Shown: positions 56,010-64,000 of the stretch, in pieces
Layout: each line of letters starts with the position of its first letter
Position numbering within the stretch: the stretch's first letter is position 1
DNA from: Didymella arachidicola
Taxonomy: Eukaryota; Ascomycota; Dothideomycetes; Pleosporales; Didymellaceae
NCBI GenBank assembly: GCA_016630955.3
Contig: CM049988.1
Coordinates: 682,001-746,000, forward strand
DNA length: 64,000 nt
Direction: 5' to 3'
Translations under genes and position numbers: made by a program
Notes under the pieces: generated by a model
Database searches by the model: none
What the model saw: only the letters and a program-made list of their open reading frames with translations
Told to the model about the DNA's origin: nothing

Positions 56010-56870
56010 ATGGTATCGCTCCTGTACTTCTGTCAATGCGTAAACCTCGAAAACGACTTCAAATTCCCATAAGGACGTGGAGGTCCCCTAGAATCCGACG
56101 AGACTGTGATCCTTATTGTATCCCAATATTTCTGCCCAAGTATGAGGTCAAAGTCCAAAGAGAAAGCCTCTATGGATTCGACCGTTTGCACCGAGTCAAA
56201 ATCCCACACAACTCGGTCATGCGTAGCTCATCCTCGAGTTTTACCGAAGTCCACGGAACTGGCGGCTACTCTGCCTGCCCTGCATATAAAAACACTTACG
56301 AAGTCAAGCCTCTCCTTCTCGATACGTACCATATCTGAAACTACTCAAAAGATGGATACCACCTTCTCATGTGCATGTGCCGACCCCGAAATCCTGAAAA
56401 TGTGGAGGAATCGCTGAGTGCTCTATTCGGCGTTCTTAAGCTCGGTTCTAGCAAGTCTCTGAAGGACAACTGCTCGATCCCATGTCGCTGTCTGGCGCGA
56501 ATCAAAACTTTCAAGGCCTGCAGCCGATGTTCTGTCTGTGCCTTTCCGTTTATCGGGGACACAATCAAGAATGGCACAGTAACCTCCGAGGAGACAGTTC
56601 CTTTGTGTCGTCCATGCCAATGAAAGCCCTGTCTGTCCCTGCGAATGACCTGCCTGTCCAATACAAGGTTGCATTGGACTTAAGTCTGTTGCTGAACAAA
56701 AAGAAATCGGAATTCCTGTATTTTTGCGCATGCTTAAACCTCCGAACCGGCTCTACAGGTGTGCATTGAGGCTTGCAGATCTCAGATCATCCGATGAGAC
56801 CATGAGACCATGTGCGATCTTCGTTTAGCCAAGTATTTCTACTTAAGGATATGGCTAAATTCGCGATACA
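56010..56870 (+). repeat. Diverged direct repeats (two main copies)
   Basis: Copy A (about 56010-56150) and copy B (about 56690-56870) share, in order, CTGAACAAA, TCCTGTA-TTCTG/TTTTG, ATGC-TAAACCTC-GAA, ATCCGA-GAGAC and CAA-TATTTCT, with similar spacing. A third, weaker copy lies near 55829-55890. Identity by eye is roughly two thirds. The repeat is directly oriented with about 0.68 kb period. Origin unknown. Confidence 0.45.
56369..56623 (+). CDS. Small cysteine-rich ORF (84 aa), unverified
   Basis: ATG-initiated frame with about 11 Cys, including CSIPCRC, CSRCSVC and a final CRPCQ, spaced like a zinc-ribbon or disulfide-rich peptide. There is no signal peptide. TATAAAA lies about 80 bp upstream. 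No family recognised. The opposite strand is also open over most of this span, which lowers confidence. Confidence 0.25.
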   Translation: MCMCRPRNPENVEESLSALFGVLKLGSSKSLKDNCSIPCRCLARIKTFKACSRCSVCAFPFIGDTIKNGTVTSEETVPLCRPCQ

Positions 56871-58543
56871 TAATGCTCATGTAAAAGTCGACACACGATG
56901 GTAGCATAACTGGTTCAACATGGTTTTGTCATGTGCAATTCGGTTGTAAGTCATGACATGTCTGAGCTACGCGACCAGCGTCATCCGTTCCTGCTGCGTA
57001 TAAGAACGATCTTGCGACATCGAGCCCTCGGTTGACGATCCAGCGCTAAAATTACCTGATTTCGAAAGACAATCATGTACCCAAATATGTTTGTGGTCGC
57101 GTTATCAATTTCTTAAAATGATCAAGAATCGGTTGGACATTGTGTCCAGCATGTTTTGGCTACTCCAAAACGCAGGTTTGAGGTATTGCTTGCAAGGTCT
57201 TAGTTGTTATACTTCTGCTGCATCCCTAGAAATCTGCAGCTAGAAATTCATATGGCATCAGTCAATCTTCCATCTCAGTTCCGAGAATCGAAAAGTCACC
57301 TGCAGAAGACCAATGGTCTATCTGCACCTTCCTGCAGACTGATAGTGCTGTCCAACCATGCTCTGGATGTTTACATGACTGTTCCCTCTGCTGCGTTGGC
57401 TCCGACCAAAAATAGATTCGACTCTGTTGAAGTCCTTCTAACTAAAAAGTGGTTCAGTAGACTGATGTCTGCTGCTGCTGGGCAGAACGACATCAAATCA
57501 TACTGGATTTCTCTTCAACCACTGTGCCACTCCTGGAATTGAAAACAAGACCATATCACCACATGTAAGAGGAGTCCGTCTGTTGTCTTGTAATCAGCCC
57601 AACAAATCACTGAATATTCCAACTGATGACTGCCTGGATCAAAAGCACTGGCCATCCGAAAATTTGTCTCGTCGCTCTGACGCCATTTGACGCAGAAGTC
57701 CGTATGCGTCTTGAGTCACACATGATCCCGAACTCCTCCGCAGTACAGATAGATGGGTTTGGTGCATACGCTATTGCTGATGACGCTCTTCCACATTCTC
57801 AACGGACGGCAGTTTAGGATCTTATGCCTGCCTCCCATTTTAAACGACCAAAACGCAGTGGGAGGTCTTGGATGCTCTGCTGTTCTGGACTGTTTGACTG
57901 TCGCAAAGAGACATTGAACGCTCCTGAGGCGCTTTCGATTCTGCCGTGAGTGTATGAATAGCTCTCCTTGGTTCTCGAATCCATATGTCCCAGCTCGTTT
58001 TTCTTTCCCATTACCCAAAGCTCAAAATTCAGTTGCGACTAGTACATGTTCCGGTTCCAGTAGTCACCGAGTGAGAAGCACTCGGAAATGCTAAGAAGGG
58101 TTGCTCTATAAGTTTTGCTGTCCTTCGTACAAAAGGACCCCTGACATCGATCCATCGGGACGTCTGTTCCTCCTGTTCTCGTGGCCAAGCATCACTCGTG
58201 CCCTTAACTAGCAACCTATCTGCAACAGCGAAGTAGTGGGTTCTTGTCTACTGTTGTTGCTGAAGCCTTGAGGGCATTGTTTTAATTTGCGTTTTGTTAG
58301 TCGAAGTTGGTTGAAGTAAGAATGGCGCAATGTACAAGGCAAAGTTGAACGTGAACTTGCAAGCCAGCAAGGCTGCGCCCTGCCTGAACATCCAACAACA
58401 CGTCACTTCAAAACACCCCACGCATCAGAAAAAGTACCAAAGTACAAGACACAGTAGCTGCAATTTGCCCCAAGAAAGACTAACAGTTCACAAAATGGTA
58501 TCACATATCCCCAACCCAACCGCCCCACACACTCACCACCCCC

Positions 58544-59189
58544 TTACTTCTTCTCCTCGCCCTCCTTCTTCCCACCCCACAACCCCCCCAAATACCCCCC
58601 AGCGCTCTTCCCCGCACCCGCAACCCCACTCCCAGCACCCTTCACGCCATCAACAGCGCCCTGTCCATACCCACCAAGCGGTCCCTGAGACTCAATGGAC
58701 TTCCCGTTCTCATCCTTGCCGCCGCGCTCAGCGCGGTTGATGCCCTCCTTGCTCAGCGAGTCGCCGACAGGCTGCAGCAGGCCGCCCTGGCCGACTTGGC
58801 CCGAGACGAGGCCGTTGACGCCGTCTTGCAGGTTGTCAACTTGCGAGATGCCGGTGACCTTTGTTTTGTCGAGGTTCTCTGTGCGTGGTGTTAGTTTGGT
58901 GAGAGGAGCGTGGTGTGGGGTGGGGAGGGGTGATGCAGTGGCAGGGATAGAGAAGGGATAAGGGCTGTGTGATAGATACGCTCGGCAGGTAGGAAGGGAA
59001 TATGAGGGAGTGGTGTGCGCAGGATAAGGACATACGTTTCGTTGCGTACGAGGCTTTGTTGTCCTTGGTGAACCACTGCAGGTACTTGTCCTCCATCCAG
59101 GGGACCCAGTTATCGTACTGGCGGTTGTAGAAATCACCGGCCTGCTGCTTGTAGGTCTTCCTCTCGGCGTTCTGGTTGCTGTTTGCCAT
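58544..59189 (-). CDS. Small Gly-rich protein of unknown function
   Basis: Two exons (59189-59036 and 58878-58544) separated by a 157-nt intron, the longest confidently read here (donor GTATGT, acceptor GCACAG), give about 162 aa. Residues 1-55 are polar with many aromatic residues (FYNRQYDNWVPWMEDKYLQWF). Then comes NLDKTKVTGISQVDNLQDGVNGLV and a Gly/Gln-rich low-complexity tail with GQGAVDGVKGAGSGVAGAGKSAG and a Lys/Glu end. No signal peptide. I do not recognise a named family; it looks like a cytosolic, hydrophilic, possibly stress-related protein. A TATATATATA run lies about 105 bp upstream of the ATG. Confidence 0.78.
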
Positions 59190-60097
59190 ATTGGTGGGTC
59201 CAGTGATATGTGCGATATTTGGTGGATAGTTTAAAAGGTATGTAGCTATGTGGACGATATCAAATGGATTTTACACTTTCACAGGCGGAAGCTATATATA
59301 TAATCGCACACCACTCAGGACCCTCATTCCAGCTCGTCATCCCCCAGTGATCTCATCTGCGATCACTCAGCCCAGGATCATAGTCCACGCAGGCGGTTGG
59401 CGATGTGGTGACAGGGTTGTGTGTGGCCTAGATCTACGTCATAGGCTAGACCAGTGATCGTCCCGCGTGGACACAAGTTCAAGCGAGCCAGATCAGGTTT
59501 CCACGGGGCCAACGTCGCGTCAACGTTCCCATCGTCCACTAAGGGTCCTCGGGGCGCCTTGTGTCGGCGACATGTACCCTGCCATTCCAGTGTGGCGCAG
59601 ATGTTCAAGATCTTGTTATTGCTTTGCTGGCCAAGTCGATCGAAAGTCTGTCACATGCAAGGAATCGGAATTTTGGAGATATTTGCTGTGTAGTGCTAGC
59701 TATTTGTAGATGCGCGCTTTGATGTGTTGTACATTGATGCTACTCTGCGTGAGTGCATATGCCTATCGCTACAGTAATGTGTGGGCATGTGTGCGCTGCG
59801 CTAAGGTAGTATCTATACAACCTTCATGCCCGTTGAATGCCCTATTGCGCCTTGGAAATGTCCATGAATGGACGTGCTCACCGCGAAATCGCTCCCAAAT
59901 CTCAACAGATGCTGCTCATAAATCATGCGACTACAATCGCCGTCGCTGAATTCGCAACGCTGTGACGCATCGTTCCGGCACCGGCGAAGTGCGTAGGGAA
60001 TATCGCACAGTAACGCGTCGGCCGGACGGTAAACTGGGTATATATCATTACAATCGTCAGAAACGCTCAATCAAAGTGTACGCAGTTCTTCATCTGC
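59190..60097. other. Spacer with TATA run
   Basis: Gene-free stretch of 908 bp. TATATATATA at 59293-59302 suits the minus-strand gene at 58544-59189. Other small frames have no support. Confidence 0.45.
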
Positions 60098-62911
60098 TCA
60101 CTGTCCAAAACTAGTACTTGCTCCTCGGACCCTCGTCCGGCCCAGGCTTGTGCTGCGACTCAAATCTGATGTTGTACCGATAGTGTTGCGGTTGGGATTT
60201 ATGCGATTCGCGCCAAGTTGAAGTCGCTCCCGAAGGCCGTTGACTGCCTGCTGCTCAAAAGCGGGCGAACTTTGTCGATCAAGTTTGATCTGTCGGTCGA
60301 AGTTGAAGCGTCTCGGGCTGTCTCTGAACAAAAGGCTATTCTCGTTGGGCACGCCTGTAACGGTCGGCCGTCGTGGAGTAGGCTGGAACTTGGGGGAAGG
60401 CTGCAACTCCGGCATTGGCTCCTGCGACGTGTACGTTCTGCTATGGCGATTTTTCTCGAAGCTACTGCTGTTGCTATTGGTGTGAGCGCTGGTGTTGGTA
60501 TTGACGTTGCGCAGTTGCCTGAAGTCTGTCATCGCACGAGATGGCGCACGCAATGTATCATCTTCATCATCCTCTGTGTCCACATCTGTATCTGATTGGC
60601 GTCGAGCACGATTCATGCTTGTGCTTGCTCTCTGCACACGCGAGGCGGTGAGTGGGTCATTTGAACCGTTCGTATCCCGAGATGTTGGTCGCTTGCTGGT
60701 AGACGCTGCAAGCATGCTGGTCCTGCGCGCTTCGATACGCTCAAGTGCTCGGCTGGGACTAACACCCGAAAACGAGGACGAGATGACGCTGCCAGTATCA
60801 TCGCCGTCCCGCGTTGTCTTCGGTGACTCACCGTTGACCTGCACACTAGGTCTGCGCGCAGCAGCGACCGCAGCAGCAGAAGAACGGAAAGCAGGACTTG
60901 CGATACTCGGCTTGGTGTCGCACAAAGCTATACACAGCTCCGTCAAGCTACGGCAGAGATTATCAGCTTTGCGGCGAACCTGTCGATCAGCGGCTCCGGC
61001 ACCACTATAGACTGATGCAGCAGAGCTCAGCACACCAGTGCTTCCCGCCATCTCTGCCAACGCAATAGCTTCAGTTGCGGTCGTTTCAAGTGCGCGGTAC
61101 ACTGAGGGCGCGGTATGCTGTTTGGCCTTTGCAAGGGCGTCTTTTAGAAGTGGGTGTACCCTGTTGGCAGATGCTTCGACTGTTGATTCGGATGGTGATC
61201 CACTGGGCTTGCGCAGCTGGTGTGGCGAGGAAGAGACTGTTGTCGCTGCTGTGTTTGCGGTACGTGGTCGCTCAGCGGACGCTTGTGCAACTGCAGCGTT
61301 TGATGTCGCTGGCGTCTTGCCGCCACCTAGTTCAATCTTTTTGATCCTGTTTTTCAACTCATCTAATTCATCCCATACTGAAGCTGCTGGTCCAGTTGAG
61401 CCTTGGGATTCAGTCTCGTGATGGGATGGAGCTTCCTGTCTCAACTCGGACTGAGGAGTCACTGGCTCCTTGCGCGCCGGTGTGTAGCCTAGGTTGGAAG
61501 GTCGATATGCATGTGTAGACGCACGCTTAGGCGGCGTCTGAAGCGTATCGGGAACAGACGGTCGTCGCATAGAGGCAAGGAACTCGCTGGGGGAGAGCTC
61601 TGCGTCTCGTCTGGAGGAGAATGAGGTTTTGGCGTTGAGTTCCGGCAAGCGTGTGCGTTGTGGTTCGGCGGAATGATTTGGTGGGAATGACTGGAACGTC
61701 GTCCTGGCAGGTGTCGGCAGGGCGGTGGTTCGGCGAGGTAGCGCGCTGGACTTTGGGTCGGTGGAGGAGGTGAAGGGCAGGCGGCTTGTGGTGGGTGTGC
61801 CGTAGACAGATTTGGTGGGTACAGGGGAGGAATGCTGCAGGCCGGAGGGCGTTGAGTGACGATTGTTCACCCTGGCAATGCGCGAGCGCAGCCGGTCTTG
61901 CCGCGCCGCAGCATCGACTGCGCGTCGTTTTGGCGCGTTGTCCTCGGCGATGTTCAAGAAAAGATCCTCGCTCTCGGTCTTGGACACGGTCCGCTTTGCG
62001 TTGCGCGCAAGGTAGGCGCTTCGAGTGTCGTCGAGGTCCATAGGATCGCCGTCCCTTTCCCTTGACTTGGGCATGGTCAGCGAGGACCGCACGCTGGTGA
62101 CGGTGCTCTGTCTGGACAGCATTGGCTTGCTTGCTGCTGGTAATGACGCAGTGGCCTCGCTTGCGCTCGATGTGTCGTCGCCGTCGTCCAGGTCCATTCG
62201 CTGCAGACCAGCAATTGGCGTGGGTAGCCCAGAATGCTGTCGCTGGGGCTGGCTTGGAGTCGCGGCGGGTACCTTCTTGCGAGCGTAGTCGGAGTTCCCT
62301 CGTGTGATCAAGGTGACGGGCGGTCCACGCGAATTGTCTATGCCTACAGATGGAAATGGTCAGCCATGTCCCAGATCGCTGGGCGCACCAATTGGCGAGG
62401 ACGAGAGCAAGTGCTGGGCGCAGTGTGCGAGTAGTGCATGGCACCTTCACTCTGGCAGTGCGAGGGCTGAGGGGCTGCTGAGTTGCTAATCGTCGACTAC
62501 GAGGTAGTTGCTTACTACGCTCTTGTTAGCACCAAACAACGACGACGATGGCGCAAACTGTATTTACCCATGACCACTGAAGGAGGCGGGCGGTTTCTTG
62601 CTGCCAGGCGAGCGCAGGTCCGTACCTGAGCCGGAGGCGCCGGGCTGTGAGGAGAAATAGGACGCGGCCGCAGACGGCGCGTTCGGCGCAGGCGCGGTGG
62701 GCGTGTTGGGCGTGGTGGGGTTTGTTGTTGCGCGTCGCAGGTGTGGAGAGGATGCTGGGGGAGTCTCCTTGTCTTTGTCTTTGTCTTTTCTAGAGGACGA
62801 GGAGGGCAGGCGCAATAGCGACGCGAAACGCTTGTGCTTAGCAGGCGCTGTGTTTGTTTGTTGCATGTCAGATTGGCGCGCATTCGGCTGGTGTCGAGAG
62901 GCGGCCGACAT
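60098..62911 (-). CDS. Large Ser/Thr-rich, mostly disordered fungal protein, unknown function
   Basis: The main exon (about 62343-60098) encodes about 748 residues; a first exon, 62911-62568, encodes 114 more (MSAASRHQPNARQS...). Their direct join is out of phase, so a microexon of 14 or 17 nt near 62500-62520, or a weaker donor in exon 1, is needed. Total about 870 aa. The protein is low-complexity and rich in Ser, Thr, Arg and Pro with many SP/TP sites. Short ordered parts are WDELDELKNRIKKIELGG (coiled coil) and an Ala-rich helix around HPLLKDALAKAKQH. Similar Pezizomycotina proteins are often database-labelled as LPXTG-motif anchor proteins, which is meaningless in fungi. A cytoskeletal or cortical scaffold is only a guess. 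Confidence 0.72.
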
Positions 62912-63826
62912 GGCTGCAAGGTGCGCCGGTGAATTCGCTGGCAGCTGCAGGGTTACCGCTGTACAACTACAAAATCGATATAGCGCACGTCATGCTTGTG
63001 ACACGCTCGCGACCAGAACAGTATTTTTCTAGAGCGACTACAGCGTACAAATTGGTGTTTCCTGCTTCGCGAATGCGCGACACTGGCACATGGACCGTTC
63101 GTCCAGGAGGGCCGAATCCTTCGTTTAGAGGCACGGTCCGGACCACCGAGTGCACGAAAGGCACAACTCTAACCGTGAGCTAGCAAATGGCAGACGCTGA
63201 GCGGCCGCCGAACAGAGGAGCAAGTGACGTGCAGATGGATAGTGGGTACAAACTTGTGAAGTTGCACAACATCGACTTCGCAAATGCCATGATACCTTTC
63301 TCTGCGACCAGCCTCTCCAATGTCATCAGGGGCAACACGCTATCGACCCAGCCTCACAATTTCGAGGATGAGAATTTCCCCACAATTTGACATGGATGAC
63401 ACGATCTGAAACAAAGGAACCCAACATCGGCCGGTGAGCTCCCAGCTTAACCGAGTCAAGCGATATTTCGCTTGTGGTGATTGTTATAGTAATGTTGTCT
63501 GGACTCCCCAGCCATAGTAGACATTGATGTCATAGAGTGCTACTATCCAACATGGAACATAGACATCAGGACTGATCAGAATATCAAGTCAACTACGACT
63601 GTGACCGGAATGTGACGGCCATTTCATCAAAGCGGTCGTGTGTTTTAAAAGTTGCGCCCTGTAAGGCTTGAATGATGGTGTTCGCGCAGCGATGCAGCTT
63701 TCGGCGGCCGAACCTCCGCGCCGCGCCAAGGCGGCGTCATGTGAGTGAACTTTTGCCTGAGATCGCCAACAACCCAAAGATCCTCGGGGTCACCCAACCC
63801 ACGTACCTCTACCCACGTCCCCCACC
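62912..63826. other. Divergent promoter region before PRP45
   Basis: Gene-free stretch of 915 bp. A plus-strand ATG frame of 67 codons at 63187-63390 looks protein-like in composition (MADAERPPNRGAS...) but shows no domain or splice partner. The minus-strand frames near 63.6-63.99 kb overlap the PRP45 start and are treated as noise. Confidence 0.4.
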
Positions 63827-64000
63827 ATGTCTGTCGCCGCTCTTTCAAAGTCGCTGCCAAAGCCGAAATATACGGGCGAAGAAGAAGAATTGACGCGCAG
63901 CACGCGCGTGCTGAGCTCTGAGCAGTACGAGACACAAGTCGCAAGACGGCAAAATGGACCACCTCCATATGGCAGCCGGCAAAGCTGGCGGCCGCGCACC
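63827..64000 (+). CDS. PRP45: Prp45/SNW-domain splicing factor, 5' partial
   Basis: The first 58 codons of a gene that runs off the window. The start (MSVAALSKSLPKPKYTGEE) and the motif GPPPYGSRQSWRPR near residue 43-56 match the N-terminus of fungal SNW/SKIP proteins, which join the spliceosome at activation and help second-step catalysis. The downstream SNW domain is outside the window, so the call rests on this short segment. The ATG at 63827 follows a CCCACC context. No intron is visible in the part present. Confidence 0.75.
   Translation, partial: MSVAALSKSLPKPKYTGEEEELTRSTRVLSSEQYETQVARRQNGPPPYGSRQSWRPRT

Larger units (their letters stand above)
55346..58543. other. 3.2-kb gene-poor region with diverged repeats and small ORFs
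   Basis: No long gene is supported. Promoter-like features exist: an E-box CACGTGAC (55708-55715) and TATATATT (55729-55736) stand 60-90 bp upstream of a 55-codon ORF (55796-55963), and TATAAAA (56285-56291) lies about 80 bp before an 84-codon Cys-rich ORF (56369-56623). Sequence blocks near 55829-55890, 56010-56150 and 56690-56870 are related to each other. A perfect 7-bp stem, 5-nt loop hairpin lies at 58067-58085. Short frames at 57252-57542 and 57626-57817 have ATG starts but no domain. Confidence 0.5.

Noticed and set aside
61527..62450. Minus-strand 307-codon frame
   Set aside because: Shadow of the Ser/Thr-rich gene in another phase; Arg/His-rich and without domain.
1..64000. CRISPR arrays, tRNA genes, secondary-metabolite backbone genes (PKS, NRPS)
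   Set aside because: None seen: no regular spaced repeats, no tRNA fold around B-box-like words that I checked, and no ketosynthase or adenylation motifs.

Overview
The window is nuclear DNA of a filamentous ascomycete, most likely a dothideomycete of the Pleosporales type. The evidence is many short introns (mostly 48-76 nt, GT...AG, often with a CTAAC or CTGAC branch point), long intergenic spacers, Pezizomycotina-specific families (HET-domain proteins, TmpA-like membrane proteins, a GtaA-like glutaminase, AA9 LPMO, GH79) and a dispersed 5S rRNA gene. No operons are expected; neighbours are related mainly by shared divergent promoters. Exon joins below were read by eye from splice motifs and reading phase.

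Layout. 0.5-5 kb: a 5S rRNA copy, then a divergent pair of secreted carbohydrate-active enzymes (AA9 LPMO and GH79 glucuronidase) with an XlnR-type motif between them. 5-7 kb: a HET-domain gene broken by an in-frame stop. 7.4-15.2 kb: housekeeping block (Sfi1 centrin-binding protein, a 59-residue twin-CX9C NDUFAF8 homologue, cytosolic isoleucyl-tRNA synthetase). 16-17 kb: a predicted GPI-anchored protein. 17-19.3 kb: a gene-free, AT-rich island holding two non-coding elements with imperfect terminal inverted repeats, one enclosing degenerate TTAGGG-like sequence. 19.3-28 kb: TmpA-like membrane protein, SDR reductase, formyl-THF deformylase, a second HET gene (frameshifted) and an unrecognised secreted protein. 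29-41 kb: (6-4) photolyase/cryptochrome, M14 carboxypeptidase, homeodomain/C2H2 regulator, Utp15, GtaA-like glutaminase. 42.5-55.3 kb: fungal membrane protein, divergent TauD dioxygenase/MFS transporter pair, aldo-keto reductase, dynactin p62, NDUFAF5, F-box-like protein. 55.4-58.5 kb: a gene-poor stretch with diverged internal repeats and small ORFs. 58.5-64 kb: a small Gly-rich protein, a large Ser/Thr-rich disordered protein, and the 5' end of a Prp45/SNW splicing factor running off the window.

Functional themes. Four secreted or extracellular hydrolytic or oxidative enzymes (AA9, GH79, M14, GtaA-like) fit a saprotroph or plant-associated life style. The TauD/MFS pair looks like a sulfonate or related organic-acid uptake and cleavage module. 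Two complex I assembly factors that are known partners in human (NDUFAF5 and NDUFAF8) both occur here, 41 kb apart. Both HET genes carry a disabling lesion as read. No clearly new multi-gene system was found; the best leads are the two inverted-repeat elements, the repeat region at 55.8-56.9 kb, the paired HET lesions and the unrecognised secreted proteins.
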